The notes: generated by a model not told the origin, from the sequence alone. Positions 9,829 to 18,917 are shown, counted from the first letter of the stretch. The stretch: 34,230 bases of DNA from Haemophilus massiliensis (GCA_000752995.2 LM994636.1:150093-184322), one strand, 5' to 3'. Translations and numbers: made by a program.

Positions 9829-10197
9829 ATGAGTAAAAATGAAGTCGATTTGTCCACGTTGTTTCTGGAAAAAGATAAAAACTATATGCTGGTTACTTAT
9901 CTGGCGTTCGCTGGCGGCATTTTTATTCCCTTGTTGCCGATCGTCGGCGTGATACTGGCTTACATAAAACGCAATGATGTGCGAGGCTCCGTTTACTACG
10001 ATCATCTGACCTATTTGATCCGCACGTTCTGGGGATTTGTTGCCGGCGTACTTTTGGGATCAATCTTATTAGTTATCGCTATCGGCAAGCTGATACTGCT
10101 TGCTGTCTGGATCTGGTTCTTGTTCCGTATTATTTATGGTTTTATCAAATTATTGGATCGACAAACGGTAACGACCACCGGCTGGTTTATTAAGTAA
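9829..10197 (+). CDS. Small integral membrane protein, DUF4870-like
   Basis: A 122-residue hydrophobic protein. A polar start (MSKNEVDLSTLFLEKDKN) is followed by three predicted membrane segments, roughly residues 20-45, 63-85 and 86-110, and a short tail. The pattern LAYIKRNDVRGSVYYDHLTYLIRTFW resembles the DUF4870/Tic20-like family of unknown function. It lies 9 nt after hemB behind AAGGAT, so it is probably co-transcribed with it. The family assignment is by eye. Confidence 0.75.
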   Translation: MSKNEVDLSTLFLEKDKNYMLVTYLAFAGGIFIPLLPIVGVILAYIKRNDVRGSVYYDHLTYLIRTFWGFVAGVLLGSILLVIAIGKLILLAVWIWFLFRIIYGFIKLLDRQTVTTTGWFIK

Positions 10198-10265
10198 AAA
10201 TCCACCTGTTATAAACATAAATTTTTACGGTATACCAATAGGTTAGCATTTTTTACAGAATATTC

Positions 10266-10297
10266 ACCGCACTTTTCCTCCATTAAAAAAGTGCGGT
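10266..10297. terminator. USS inverted repeat upstream of mnmE
   Basis: ACCGCACTTTT and AAAAGTGCGGT (11-bp perfect arms, 10-nt loop) carry two opposed USS copies. Such pairs often act as terminators in Pasteurellaceae. It would end the hemB transcript, but it is only 19 nt before the mnmE ATG, so it would lie in the mnmE leader if mnmE is read from further upstream. Confidence 0.75.
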
Positions 10298-10316
10298 TAA
10301 ATTTAGGAAAGAATTT

Positions 10317-11672
10317 ATGAAAGAAACAATCGTAGCGCAAGCGACGCCTATCGGACGCGGCGGAATTGGTATTTTACGTGTGTCCGGCCCGCTGGCGGCG
10401 GAAGTGGCGCGGCAAGTGCTGGGAAAATGCCCGAAGGTACGTATGGCGGATTATTTGCCGTTTAAAGAGGCAGACGGCAGTGTGCTCGATCAGGGCATCG
10501 CCTTATATTTTAAAGCGCCGCATTCCTTTACCGGGGAAGACGTACTGGAATTACAGGGACACGGCGGTCAGGTAGTGCTTGATCTGCTGTTGAAGCGCAT
10601 TTTACAAATCGACGGTGTGCGGTTGGCGCGCCCGGGCGAGTTTTCCGAACAGGCATTTTTAAACGATAAACTCGATTTGGCGCAGGCGGAAGCCATTGCC
10701 GATTTAATCGATGCCAGCTCGGAACAAGCGGCGCGTTCGGCGCTGAAATCCCTGCAAGGTGAATTTTCGCACAAGGTCAATCAGCTGGTGGATGCCGTGA
10801 TTTATTTGCGCACCTATGTGGAAGCCGCGATTGATTTTCCCGATGAGGAAATTGATTTTCTGGCAGATGGCAAAATAGAAGGACAACTGCGCGATATTAT
10901 CGTTCAACTGGATAACGTCAGCGCGGAGGCAAAACAGGGTTCATTGTTGCGTGAGGGCATGAAAGTAGTGATTGCCGGGCGTCCGAATGCCGGCAAATCC
11001 AGCCTGCTTAATGCGCTTGCCGGACGGGAAGCGGCGATTGTCACCGAGATTGCCGGCACCACGCGCGATGTGTTGCGCGAACATATTCATATTGACGGCA
11101 TGCCGCTGCATATTATCGATACCGCCGGTTTGCGTGATGCCACGGACGAAGTGGAACGCATCGGTATCAGCCGCGCGTGGGATGAAATTGCACAGGCGGA
11201 TCGGATCTTATTGATGCTGGACAGCACGGATAACCGTTCGGATTCGGTTCAAGTGCGGTCGGAATTTCTGGCGAAATTACCGAAAGATATTCCGGTAACT
11301 GTCGTGCGCAATAAAGCGGATTTAAGCGGTGAACGTGAAGAAATCAGCGAACGGGACGGTTATACGGTAATTTGTCTGTCGGCAAAAACCCGGCAGGGCA
11401 TAGATCTGCTGCGCGAGCACTTGAAGCAATCTATGGGCTATCAGAGTGGCACGGAAGGTGGTTTTCTTGCCCGTCGTCGCCACTTGGAAGCCTTACGGCA
11501 AGCATCGGAACATCTGCATGCCGGGCTGGTTCAGCTGGTTGAATTTCATGCCGGTGAATTGCTGGCGGAAGAACTGCGCATTGTGCAGACCCATCTTGGT
11601 GAAATTACCGGACAGTTTACTTCTGATGATTTACTGGGCAATATTTTCAGTTCATTTTGTATCGGAAAATAG
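10317..11672 (+). CDS. mnmE: tRNA modification GTPase MnmE
   Basis: With MnmG it installs 5-carboxymethylaminomethyl/aminomethyl groups on U34 of certain tRNAs. It has 451 residues, full length. An N-terminal tetrahydrofolate-binding domain ([22 protein letters not shown]) comes first. A helical domain then encloses a GTPase insert with G1 GRPNAGKSS (221-229), switch TEIAGTTRD (243-251), G3 DTAGLRD (268-274) and G4 NKAD (332-335). The invariant C-terminal CIGK (448-451) carries the catalytic cysteine. AGGAAA precedes the ATG. A USS is at 11251-11259. A terminator follows at once. Confidence 0.99.
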   Translation: MKETIVAQATPIGRGGIGILRVSGPLAAEVARQVLGKCPKVRMADYLPFKEADGSVLDQGIALYFKAPHSFTGEDVLELQGHGGQVVLDLLLKRILQIDGVRLARPGEFSEQAFLNDKLDLAQAEAIADLIDASSEQAARSALKSLQGEFSHKVNQLVDAVIYLRTYVEAAIDFPDEEIDFLADGKIEGQLRDIIVQLDNVSAEAKQGSLLREGMKVVIAGRPNAGKSSLLNALAGREAAIVTEIAGTTRDVLREHIHIDGMPLHIIDTAGLRDATDEVERIGISRAWDEIAQADRILLMLDSTDNRSDSVQVRSEFLAKLPKDIPVTVVRNKADLSGEREEISERDGYTVICLSAKTRQGIDLLREHLKQSMGYQSGTEGGFLARRRHLEALRQASEHLHAGLVQLVEFHAGELLAEELRIVQTHLGEITGQFTSDDLLGNIFSSFCIGK

Positions 11673-11676
11673 TATA

Positions 11677-11713
11677 GGGCGTACCCAATACGCCCGATTG
11701 TTCAGTTTTTTTG
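11677..11713 (+). terminator. Terminator after mnmE
   Basis: GGGCGTA, loop CCCAA and TACGCCC (7-bp stem), followed by a T-rich stretch ending in seven Ts (11706-11712). It starts 4 nt after the mnmE stop. Confidence 0.7.
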
Positions 11714-11746
11714 ATCTGGTTAAACAAAATCAACGGATTTTTGTTC

Positions 11747-11752
11747 TATAAT
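11747..11752 (+). promoter_or_regulatory. -10 element upstream of mntP
   Basis: A perfect TATAAT lies 32 nt before the mntP start. No good -35 is visible 16-18 bp upstream, so an activator may be needed. I saw no manganese riboswitch fold in this short gap. Confidence 0.4.
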
Positions 11753-11784
11753 TCGTTTCCTTTATTTTGCAGTATTTATTTTTT

Positions 11785-12345
11785 ATGAGTTTTTATGCAC
11801 TGTGGGTGATAGCTTTCGGGCTGTCAATGGACGCTTTCGCCGTGTCGGTTTGCAAAGGTCTGTCTTCCTCTTCTTTTCAATGGCGCAATGCGCTGAAAAC
11901 CGGGATTTATTTCGGCTTGTTTCAAGCAGGGATGCCCTTGCTCGGCTTTTTGCTGGGTGTTCAGTTCAGTGAATCCATTCGGGAAATCGACCACTGGATT
12001 GCGTTTACGTTGCTGATGATTATCGGCGTCAATATGCTGAAAAACGGCTTCAGTGCAAAACAGGAAACGCACTGTGATAACAATTTCAGTTGTAAATCCT
12101 TGTTGGCGCTCGGGCTGGCAACTAGTATTGATGCGTTGGCGGTGGGCGTGTCTTTTGCCTTTTTGGCGGTGGATATTGTCAGCGCCATTGCGATTATCGG
12201 TTTGATTACCATGCTGCTGTCGATTATCGGAGTGAAAGGCGGGCATTTGCTGGGTGGTAAATTGAAAAACAAAACCGAATTGCTGGGCGGTGCGATGTTG
12301 ATTGCGATTGCAATCAAAATTCTGTTTGAACATCATGTGTTTTAA
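11785..12345 (+). CDS. mntP: Manganese efflux pump MntP
   Basis: Inner-membrane Mn(II) exporter (YebN family), 186 residues with six hydrophobic segments. The two inverted halves each carry the family aspartate motif: SMDAFAVSVCKG near the N-terminus and TSIDALAVGVSFAF near residue 120. The ATG at 11785 aligns with the family start; an upstream in-frame TTG at 11767 adds six residues and lacks a ribosome-binding site. It is a single gene between a terminator and the ribF promoter. Regulation by manganese is expected from the family, but no regulator site was recognised. Confidence 0.95.
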   Translation: MSFYALWVIAFGLSMDAFAVSVCKGLSSSSFQWRNALKTGIYFGLFQAGMPLLGFLLGVQFSESIREIDHWIAFTLLMIIGVNMLKNGFSAKQETHCDNNFSCKSLLALGLATSIDALAVGVSFAFLAVDIVSAIAIIGLITMLLSIIGVKGGHLLGGKLKNKTELLGGAMLIAIAIKILFEHHVF

Positions 12346-12368
12346 TGCCATTACCTGATTTTATCGGG

Positions 12369-12389
12369 CAGACGAACCTGCCTTTGATC
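12369..12389 (+). terminator. Hairpin upstream of ribF, merging into its -35
   Basis: GGCAG, loop ACGAAC and CTGCC are followed by TTTGATCTT. It could terminate mntP. The T-rich tail also forms the -35 of the next promoter, an arrangement mirrored before ileS. Confidence 0.5.
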
Positions 12390-12411
12390 TTGCCTGATTT
12401 ATGCGTATAAT
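12380..12411 (+). promoter_or_regulatory. ribF promoter, first copy of a duplicated 32-bp module
   Basis: The -35 TTGATC (12384-12389), a 16-bp spacer and a perfect -10 TATAAT (12406-12411). The 32 bases 12380-12411 match 14297-14328 upstream of ileS at 29 of 32 positions. Confidence 0.7.
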
Positions 12412-12444
12412 CTGCCATTATTTCAATTTTATACGGATCAACTC

Positions 12445-13398
12445 ATGCGCCTCATTCGCGGTATTCACAATCTTCCGGCAATTTTACGACAACAGGGCTG
12501 CGCGCTGACTATCGGTAATTTCGACGGTGTTCATCTAGGACATCAAGCGGTATTGCGTCATCTGCGCGACAAAGCCGACGCGTTGGCATTGCCGGTGGTC
12601 GTAATGCTGTTTGAACCGCAGCCGAGCGAATATTTTCTGGCACAACAGGCGCCGGCGCGTTTAATGCGGCTGCGCGATAAACTGTATTATTTGGCGCAGG
12701 CCGGTGTGGATTATGTTTTCTGCGTAAAATTCGACCGCACTTTTGCCGCCCTGCATGCTGAACAGTTTATTGCCGATTGGCTGGTGGCGCGCTTAAACGT
12801 GAAATTTCTCAGTATCGGTGACGATTTTCGTTTCGGTGCCGGACGCGCGGGAGATTTTGCCCTGTTGCAGCGCATCGGTGCTCGGCTTGGTTTTACCGTA
12901 GAAGATAATCGTAGTTTTCGACTGGATGATCAACGCATCAGCAGCACGGCAATCCGCAAAGCGTTGGCAGATGACGATTTGCCGACGGCGGAAAAATTGC
13001 TCGGCAAGCCGTATCGGATTTTCGGTCGCGTGATTCACGGCAATAAACTGGGGCGTACGATTGGTTTTCCCACCGCAAATATCAGCCTGCATCGTCAGGT
13101 TAATCCGGTGAAGGGGGTTTATGCGGTAAAAGTGCGGTTGAAAAATGAACAGATTTTCTGTGGCGTGGCGAATATCGGTAAACGTCCGACTATTAACGGC
13201 GTGAAACAATTGCTGGAAGTGCATATTTTCGATTTCGACGGTGATTTATACGGTCAGAATGTGCAGGTTGAGTTTTGTTATAAGCTGCGCAACGAAATTA
13301 AGTTTCCTTCCTTTGAGCGATTGCAAGAACAGATTAAACGGGATGTGGACATTGCGCGCGCATTTTTTGCTCATAGAGATGATGTATGTGGTATCTGA
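12445..13398 (+). CDS. ribF: Bifunctional riboflavin kinase / FAD synthetase
   Basis: Makes FMN from riboflavin and then FAD. It has 317 residues. The N-terminal adenylyltransferase domain has GNFDGVHLGHQAVL (23-36), with the HxGH-like nucleotide site, SIGDDFRFG and RISSTAIRKAL. The C-terminal kinase domain has GRTIGFPTANI and KGVYAVKV followed by ANIGKRPTI and the LEVHIFDFDGDLYG segment. The USS at 12734-12742 and 13130-13138 are in the coding sequence. The last 13 bases overlap the next gene. In E. coli ribF is directly followed by ileS; here a transporter gene lies between them. Confidence 0.98.
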   Translation: MRLIRGIHNLPAILRQQGCALTIGNFDGVHLGHQAVLRHLRDKADALALPVVVMLFEPQPSEYFLAQQAPARLMRLRDKLYYLAQAGVDYVFCVKFDRTFAALHAEQFIADWLVARLNVKFLSIGDDFRFGAGRAGDFALLQRIGARLGFTVEDNRSFRLDDQRISSTAIRKALADDDLPTAEKLLGKPYRIFGRVIHGNKLGRTIGFPTANISLHRQVNPVKGVYAVKVRLKNEQIFCGVANIGKRPTINGVKQLLEVHIFDFDGDLYGQNVQVEFCYKLRNEIKFPSFERLQEQIKRDVDIARAFFAHRDDVCGI

Positions 13399-14261
13399 TT
13401 GCAGCGGTAACCATTTGGGCGAGTTCATTAATCGCCGGCAAATTTTCCTACGAAAGCTTTGATCCGGCACTTACCGTGCAGTTCCGGCTGCTGATTTCCG
13501 CGCTGCTGTTATTGCCGTTGTTTAAACGTAATTATCGCCGGGTCCCACCGCACTTGCGGCTTAAAGTGTGGCTGCTGGCGATGATGAATTTGCCGTTGGT
13601 ACTTAATTTGCAGTTTATCGGCTTGTATTATACCTCTGCCGCCAGTGCCAGCACCATTGTGGGGATGGAGCCGTTGTTGGTAGTCTTTATCGGACGCTTA
13701 TGCTTCGGCCAACAGGCTAAACCTATTGATTGGCTGTTAAGCATGCTGGCGTTTATCGGCATTGCTTTAGTGGTATTGGGCGGCGGAGATGAGGGCGAGA
13801 TCAGCGTCTGGGGCTGTTTTCTGGTGCTGCTGGCGGAAGTGATTTTCGCTCTTTGCCTGTATTTAGGCAAAAGCGTGATGAAAGAAATCGAACCGCGGGT
13901 TTACACTAACTGCATTTTGGTACTCGGTGCGTTGTTATGCCTGCCGTTTACCTTATTGTTTACTCGAGATTGGCAGATTACCCCGACCTTTAACGGCATT
14001 GCCGCCGTGCTTTATCTTGCCGTTGCCTGCACGTGGTTTGCTATGTTGCTGTTTAATAAAGGTTTGCAGCAGGTTAGCGCCAATGTGTCCGGCATTCTGA
14101 TTACGCTTGAACCGGTGTTCGGGGTGCTGCTGGCGGTCTTGATACTGGGCGAAAGTTTCTCATTGATCAGCGGTATCGGTATGGCGCTGGTGATGGCGGC
14201 GACTTTCTTATCCGTCAGCCTGCCGATGCTGGTGCAAAGATTGCGCCGCAGAACGCCTTAA
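13386..14261 (+). CDS. EamA/DMT-family transporter
   Basis: Drug/metabolite-transporter superfamily permease of 291 residues with about ten hydrophobic helices in two EamA repeats (roughly 1-130 and 140-280). Typical signatures are GKFSYESFDPALTVQFRLL, YYTSAASASTIVGMEPLLVVF, and LFNKGLQQVSANVSGILITLEPVFGVLLAV in the second repeat. The ATG at 13386 lies inside the end of ribF (13-bp overlap), so it is co-transcribed and perhaps translationally coupled. The substrate is unknown; relatives export amino acids or other metabolites. The pair ribF-EamA is bracketed by two copies of one promoter module. Confidence 0.9.
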   Translation: MWYLIAAVTIWASSLIAGKFSYESFDPALTVQFRLLISALLLLPLFKRNYRRVPPHLRLKVWLLAMMNLPLVLNLQFIGLYYTSAASASTIVGMEPLLVVFIGRLCFGQQAKPIDWLLSMLAFIGIALVVLGGGDEGEISVWGCFLVLLAEVIFALCLYLGKSVMKEIEPRVYTNCILVLGALLCLPFTLLFTRDWQITPTFNGIAAVLYLAVACTWFAMLLFNKGLQQVSANVSGILITLEPVFGVLLAVLILGESFSLISGIGMALVMAATFLSVSLPMLVQRLRRRTP

Positions 14262-14283
14262 ATCCATATTCGGCACCCTTTCC

Positions 14284-14301
14284 AAGGCTGAATTCAGCCT
14301 T
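14284..14301. other. 18-bp perfect palindrome upstream of ileS
   Basis: AAGGCTGAATTCAGCCTT is its own reverse complement and is followed by TTAATCTT. It may end the EamA transcript. Its last base is the first base of the ileS -35, so a protein bound here would block that promoter. Confidence 0.55.
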
Positions 14302-14328
14302 TAATCTTGCCGCATTTATGCGTATAAT
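14297..14328 (+). promoter_or_regulatory. ileS promoter, second copy of the 32-bp module
   Basis: The -35 TTAATC (14301-14306), a 16-bp spacer and a perfect -10 TATAAT (14323-14328). It is 29/32 identical to the ribF promoter region at 12380-12411. Confidence 0.7.
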
Positions 14329-14339
14329 GCTGAAATTCG

Positions 14340-14367
14340 TCTGCGCGCTATAGGCAGATTATTTTTT
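14340..14367 (+). other. Attenuator-like hairpin in the ileS leader
   Basis: TCTGC and GCAGA (5-bp stem, 9-nt loop) are followed by TTATTTTTT. It resembles a weak intrinsic terminator inside the leader of about 58 nt. The stem is short, so chance is possible. Confidence 0.3.
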
Positions 14368-14392
14368 AATATTTACAACCTGGAATAAACAA

Positions 14393-17200
14393 ATGTCGAA
14401 TGAAACTGTAGATTATAAAAGCACGCTGAACCTGCCGGAAACCGGATTCCCGATGCGTGGCGATTTGGCGAAACGTGAGCCGGATATGCTGAAAAACTGG
14501 TATGAGAAAAAACTGTATCAGAAAATCCGGACGGCATCGAAGGGCAAGAAAACCTTTATTTTGCACGACGGTCCTCCCTATGCGAACGGTACGCTTCATC
14601 TTGGTCATGCAGTAAACAAAATTTTGAAAGACATTATTCTGAAATCGAAAACCGCACTGGGTTTCGATACACCTTATGTGCCGGGCTGGGACTGCCACGG
14701 TTTGCCGATTGAACTGAAAGTGGAAGGCATTGTCGGCAAGCCGAATGAAAAAGTGTCCGCCGCCGAATTTCGTAAAGCTTGCCGTGCCTATGCCAAAGAA
14801 CAGGTTGAAGGGCAAAAAGCCGATTTTATCCGTATGGGCGTGCTGGGTGACTGGGATAATCCTTATTTAACCATGAATTTCGACACGGAAGCCAGCATTA
14901 TCCGCACGCTGGGTAAAGTGATCGCCAACGGGCATTTGTATAAAGGTTCGAAACCGGTACACTGGTGTCTGGACTGCGGTTCGTCGCTGGCGGAAGCGGA
15001 AGTGGAATATGAAGACAAGGTTTCGCCGTCAATTTATGTGCGTTTTAGCGCGGTGGATCCGGTTGTTGTCGAAGATAAATTCGATGCTCGGGGTAAGGGT
15101 CACGGACAAATTTCAGCGGTAATCTGGACGACAACCCCTTGGACATTGCCGTCCAACCGCGCCATTGCGGTTAATCCGGAGTTGGATTATCAGTTGGTGC
15201 AGTTCGGTGACGAACGCGTGATCTTAGCGCAGGCGTTAGTTGAAGATGTGCAGAAAGCCGTTGGCGTTGAGCAGATTGAGGTACTGGGTACGACAAAAGG
15301 TGCCGAGCTGGAACTGCTGCGGTTTAATCATCCGTTCTATGAATTCAGCGTGCCGTTTATTTTCGGCGATCATGTTACTACCGACGGCGGTACCGGTCTG
15401 GTGCATACCGCGCCGGATCACGGTTTGGACGACTATATCGTTTCGCAGAAATATCAACTGAAAATGGCGGGATTGATCGGCAACGACGGTAGATTTATTT
15501 CTACCACCCCGTTTTTTGCCGGTAAAGGTGTGTTTGAAGCCAATGATTTGGTGATCGAAAAAATGCGTGAAACCGGCGCATTAATGAAGCTGGAACGCAT
15601 TAAGCACAGTTACCCGCATTGTTGGCGGCATAAAACCCCGATTATTTTTCGCGCAACACCGCAATGGTTTATCGGTATGGAAACCAAAGGTCTGCGCCAA
15701 CAAGCATTAAGTGAAATTAAGCAAGTTCGCTGGATCCCGAGCTGGGGTGAAGCGCGGATTGATATCATGGTGGCAAACCGTCCGGACTGGTGTATTTCCC
15801 GTCAGCGTACTTGGGGTGTGCCGATGACTATGTTCGTACATAACGAAACGGAAGAGCTACATCCGCGTACGTTGGAATTATTGGAAGAAGTGGCAAAACG
15901 GGTGGAAAAAGCAGGCATTCAGGCATGGTGGGATCTGGATCCCGCTGAGTTGCTCGGTGAAGATGCCGACAGCTATCACAAGGTGTCGGATACGCTGGAT
16001 GTATGGTTTGATTCTGGTTCTACTTATGCCTCTGTCGTAGCACAGCGTCCGGAGTTTCACGGATTGTCGGCGGATATGTATCTTGAAGGTTCCGACCAGC
16101 ACCGCGGCTGGTTTATGTCCTCGCTGATGTTGTCCACCGCAACTGAGGGTAAAGCGCCGTATCATCAGGTATTAACACATGGTTTCACGGTAGATGAAAA
16201 AGGGCGCAAGATGTCCAAATCCCTTGGTAATACTATTTTGCCGAGCGAAGTGTGGAACAAAAACGGGGCGGATATTTTACGCTTATGGGTGGCGTCCACC
16301 GATTACACCGGTGAAATTGCGGTATCCCATAATATCTTAAACCGCGCCGCGGACGCTTACCGTCGTATTCGCAATACCGCCCGCTTCCTGTTGGCAAACC
16401 TGAATGGATTTGAGCCGAAACGCGATATGGTCAAACCGGAAGCAATGATTTCACTGGATCGCTGGGCAGTGGATTGCGCACTACGGGCGCAGAACGAAAT
16501 TAAAGACGCTTACGATAATTATCAGTTCCATGCCGTAGTGCAGCGCTTAATGAAATTCTGTTCGATTGAAATGGGTTCTTTTTATCTGGATATTATCAAA
16601 GACCGTCAATATACCACCAAAGCGGACAGCCTTGCTCGTCGTAGCTGTCAGACTGCGTTATGGCACATTGCTGAAGCGTTGGTACGTTGGATTGCGCCGA
16701 TTTTATCTTTTACCGCCGATGAAATCTGGCACTACATTCCGGGTGAGCGCGGCGAATTCGTATTTACCGAAGAATTTTACAACGGGCTTTTTGCACTGGA
16801 TGAAAACGAAGTCATGGATGACCAATACTGGCAGCAAATTCTAACCGTGCGTGATGAAATTAACCGTGTATTGGAACAGGCGCGTAATGAGAAGATTATC
16901 GGTGCGGCGCTGGAAGCGGAACTGACGATTTATGCCGATGAGCGCTATGCCGCGTTACTGGCGCAATTGCAAGATGAGCTGCGCTTCGTGCTGATTACCT
17001 CGAAAGCGGAGGTTAAACCGCTGGCGCAAGCTGATGTGGCGGAAGGCGAGCTGAAAGGACTGGCGGTGAAAGTGGTGCGTTCTACTAACCATAAATGCCC
17101 GCGCTGCTGGCATTATTCTGACAGCAAAGACGACGCGTCTCTGTGTTCACGCTGTGTGGAAAATGTAGAAGGGCAGGGCGAAGTCAGACAATTCGCTTAA
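14393..17200 (+). CDS. ileS: Isoleucine-tRNA ligase
   Basis: Class I aminoacyl-tRNA synthetase charging tRNA-Ile, 935 residues. The HIGH motif is present as [13 protein letters not shown] (61-73) and KMSKS at 606-610. The CP1 editing domain contains [22 protein letters not shown] and GSDQHRGWF are typical of the catalytic core. The C-terminal zinc-binding segment has four cysteines, C902, C905, C918 and C921 (CPRC..LCSRC). It is the bacterial (type 1) form; nothing suggests a mupirocin-resistant type. A USS inverted repeat and then lspA follow. Confidence 0.99.
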   Translation: MSNETVDYKSTLNLPETGFPMRGDLAKREPDMLKNWYEKKLYQKIRTASKGKKTFILHDGPPYANGTLHLGHAVNKILKDIILKSKTALGFDTPYVPGWDCHGLPIELKVEGIVGKPNEKVSAAEFRKACRAYAKEQVEGQKADFIRMGVLGDWDNPYLTMNFDTEASIIRTLGKVIANGHLYKGSKPVHWCLDCGSSLAEAEVEYEDKVSPSIYVRFSAVDPVVVEDKFDARGKGHGQISAVIWTTTPWTLPSNRAIAVNPELDYQLVQFGDERVILAQALVEDVQKAVGVEQIEVLGTTKGAELELLRFNHPFYEFSVPFIFGDHVTTDGGTGLVHTAPDHGLDDYIVSQKYQLKMAGLIGNDGRFISTTPFFAGKGVFEANDLVIEKMRETGALMKLERIKHSYPHCWRHKTPIIFRATPQWFIGMETKGLRQQALSEIKQVRWIPSWGEARIDIMVANRPDWCISRQRTWGVPMTMFVHNETEELHPRTLELLEEVAKRVEKAGIQAWWDLDPAELLGEDADSYHKVSDTLDVWFDSGSTYASVVAQRPEFHGLSADMYLEGSDQHRGWFMSSLMLSTATEGKAPYHQVLTHGFTVDEKGRKMSKSLGNTILPSEVWNKNGADILRLWVASTDYTGEIAVSHNILNRAADAYRRIRNTARFLLANLNGFEPKRDMVKPEAMISLDRWAVDCALRAQNEIKDAYDNYQFHAVVQRLMKFCSIEMGSFYLDIIKDRQYTTKADSLARRSCQTALWHIAEALVRWIAPILSFTADEIWHYIPGERGEFVFTEEFYNGLFALDENEVMDDQYWQQILTVRDEINRVLEQARNEKIIGAALEAELTIYADERYAALLAQLQDELRFVLITSKAEVKPLAQADVAEGELKGLAVKVVRSTNHKCPRCWHYSDSKDDASLCSRCVENVEGQGEVRQFA

Positions 17201-17215
17201 TCTGTATTAACGTCA

Positions 17216-17244
17216 AAAAGTGCGGTTAATTTGACCGCACTTTT
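17216..17244. terminator. USS inverted repeat between ileS and lspA
   Basis: AAAAGTGCGGT and ACCGCACTTTT (11-bp perfect arms, 7-nt loop) form two opposed USS copies, 17 nt before the lspA ATG. The stem plus T-run can terminate ileS transcription. lspA has no room for a separate promoter after it, so expression must come through or from within the repeat. Confidence 0.75.
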
Positions 17245-17261
17245 CGTAACTAGGAATTTTT

Positions 17262-17765
17262 ATGTCCAATAACAAAACCGGACTTTCATTTTTATGGCTG
17301 AGTCTTATCGCTTTTATCGTTGATTTGGCGACCAAATATCTGGTCGTCAGCCGTTTCGAATTATACGAAAGTGTGAATATTCTGCCGGTATTTAATTTGA
17401 CATATGTGCGCAACCCGGGGGCGGCGTTCAGTTTTTTAGCCGACCATTCCGGCTGGCAGCAGTATTTTTTTATTCTGCTGGCGCTGGCGATTTCGGCAAT
17501 GCTGGTGTATTTTCTGTATCAAAACAGCCTGCGACAAACCTTGCAGAACAGCGCTTATGCACTGATTATCGGCGGCGCGCTGGCGAATATGGTGGATCGC
17601 GCCTATCATGGTTTTGTGGTGGATTTTCTCGATTTTTACTGGCGGGACTGGCATTATCCGGTGTTTAACGTGGCGGACATCGCCATTTGCGTGGGCGCCG
17701 GACTACTTGCTTTGGATGCTTTTAAACACGGCGATAAACAAAACCGAAAGAGCGAGCAAGCATGA
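17262..17765 (+). CDS. lspA: Lipoprotein signal peptidase (signal peptidase II)
   Basis: Inner-membrane aspartic protease that cleaves the signal peptide of diacylglyceryl-modified prolipoproteins. It has 167 residues with four membrane helices. Catalytic aspartates are D121 (GFVVDFLDF) and D139 (FNVADI). [15 protein letters not shown] and [10 protein letters not shown] are family signatures. AGGA precedes the ATG. The end overlaps ispH by 4 bp (ATGA). In E. coli fkpB lies between lspA and ispH; here it is absent. Confidence 0.98.
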   Translation: MSNNKTGLSFLWLSLIAFIVDLATKYLVVSRFELYESVNILPVFNLTYVRNPGAAFSFLADHSGWQQYFFILLALAISAMLVYFLYQNSLRQTLQNSAYALIIGGALANMVDRAYHGFVVDFLDFYWRDWHYPVFNVADIAICVGAGLLALDAFKHGDKQNRKSEQA

Positions 17766-18706
17766 AAATTATCTTAGCTAATCCGCGCGGTTTTTGTGCC
17801 GGCGTGGATCGTGCAATCAGCATTGTGGAGCTGGCGCTGGAAATTCACGGTGCGCCGATTTATGTGCGGCATGAAGTGGTGCATAACCGTTTTGTAGTGA
17901 ACGGATTACGCCAGCGCGGCGCGATTTTTGTGGAAGAATTAAACGAAGTGCCGGACGGGGCGATTGTGATTTTTTCCGCTCACGGCGTATCACAAGCGGT
18001 GCGTCAGGAAGCCAAAAACCGTGAGCTGAAAGTGTTCGACGCCACCTGTCCGTTGGTTACCAAAGTGCATATGCAGGTGGCGCGCGCCAGTCGTAAAGGA
18101 ACGCAAGCGATTCTGATCGGGCATGAGGGGCACCCGGAAGTGGAAGGTACCATGGGGCAGTATGATAACCGCGAGGGTGGGATTCATCTGGTGGAAAATG
18201 TCGAGGATATCGCCAAATTGTCGCTGCGCAAGGAAGATGACATCACCTTTATGACGCAAACTACATTGTCTATTGATGATACCAGCGAAGTGATCGAAGC
18301 GCTGAAACAAAAATATCCGGCAATTCAGGGGCCGCGCAAGAACGATATTTGTTATGCCACCACCAATCGCCAGCAGGCGGTGCGCGAGCTGGCGAAACAG
18401 TCGGATCTGGTGATTGTGGTCGGCTCAAAAAACTCTTCCAATTCCAACCGTCTGGCCGAGCTGGCCTCGCGTATGGGCGTGAGCGCAAAACTGATTGACG
18501 ATGCCGATGATATTGAACCGCAATGGCTGGATAACGTGAACGTGATTGGCGTTACCGCGGGCGCTTCGGCACCGGAAGTGTTGGTACAATCCGTTGTTGC
18601 CCGCTTAAAGGCATTGGGCGTGGATTCGGTGGAGGAATTGCAGGGGTGCGAGGAAAATACCGTGTTTGAAGTGCCGAAAGAATTACGCATAAGCGTGGTT
18701 GATTAA
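17762..18706 (+). CDS. ispH: 4-hydroxy-3-methylbut-2-enyl diphosphate reductase
   Basis: Last enzyme of the MEP pathway, reducing HMBPP to IPP and DMAPP with a 4Fe-4S cluster. It has 314 residues. The three cluster cysteines are C12 (RGFCAGV), C96 (DATCPLVTK) and C197 ([11 protein letters not shown]). The substrate-binding histidines sit in VRHEVVHN (about H41) and SAHGVS (H74), and E127 is in [11 protein letters not shown]. It overlaps lspA by 4 bp. After its stop a 239-bp gap holds a USS pair and a competence regulatory site before the comE1-like gene. Confidence 0.98.
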   Translation: MKIILANPRGFCAGVDRAISIVELALEIHGAPIYVRHEVVHNRFVVNGLRQRGAIFVEELNEVPDGAIVIFSAHGVSQAVRQEAKNRELKVFDATCPLVTKVHMQVARASRKGTQAILIGHEGHPEVEGTMGQYDNREGGIHLVENVEDIAKLSLRKEDDITFMTQTTLSIDDTSEVIEALKQKYPAIQGPRKNDICYATTNRQQAVRELAKQSDLVIVVGSKNSSNSNRLAELASRMGVSAKLIDDADDIEPQWLDNVNVIGVTAGASAPEVLVQSVVARLKALGVDSVEELQGCEENTVFEVPKELRISVVD

Positions 18707-18810
18707 TTGGGGCGGTAGACTTAATCCGTATGCAATTACGCGGTTTTGCTATCATTGGCGCAACGGCTGATCTTGTTGCTATGTCATGTTTAAAAACGTT
18801 GTAATTTTTC

Positions 18811-18856
18811 ACCGCACTTTTTGGCTGTTTTGCGATCCGGATCGTAAAAGTGCGGT
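18811..18856. repeat. USS inverted repeat flanking a CRP-S site
   Basis: ACCGCACTTTT (18811-18821) and AAAAGTGCGGT (18846-18856) are opposed USS copies separated by 24 bp. Almost all of the separating sequence is the competence palindrome. The repeat could form a terminator stem for ispH transcripts. Confidence 0.75.
18828..18849. promoter_or_regulatory. Competence regulatory element (CRP-S site) upstream of comE1
   Basis: A 22-bp palindrome with core TGCGA-TCCGGA-TCGTA; only one pair of the 22 positions breaks the symmetry. The CRP-S sites of H. influenzae competence genes have the core TGCGA-N6-TCGCA and need Sxy as well as CRP. The centre is about 107 bp upstream of the comE1 ATG. Its right end shares AAAA with the second USS copy. 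Confidence 0.8.
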
Positions 18857-18898
18857 CGTTTAGTTGCGAGTTTTTGTCCTTTCACACACAGTAATGCC

Positions 18899-18917
18899 CG
18901 TTGGATTAAACCCAACG
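18899..18917 (+). other. Hairpin in the comE1 leader
   Basis: CGTTGG, a 7-nt loop and CCAACG form a 6-bp stem 29 nt before the comE1 start. It is nested between TGTCCTTT (18875-18882) and AAAGGACA (18934-18941); the second of these contains the ribosome-binding site. Confidence 0.5.

Noticed and set aside
11673..11784. Manganese riboswitch upstream of mntP
   Set aside because: The gap is mostly taken by the mnmE terminator, and the leader after the -10 is too short for the yybP-ykoY fold.
11824..12351. Long open frame antisense to mntP
   Set aside because: It lies opposite a clear transporter, is rich in Gln/His/Arg from reversed hydrophobic codons, and has no domain pattern.
14329..14392. 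T-box riboswitch before ileS
   Set aside because: The leader is too short and lacks the T-box sequence and specifier stem.
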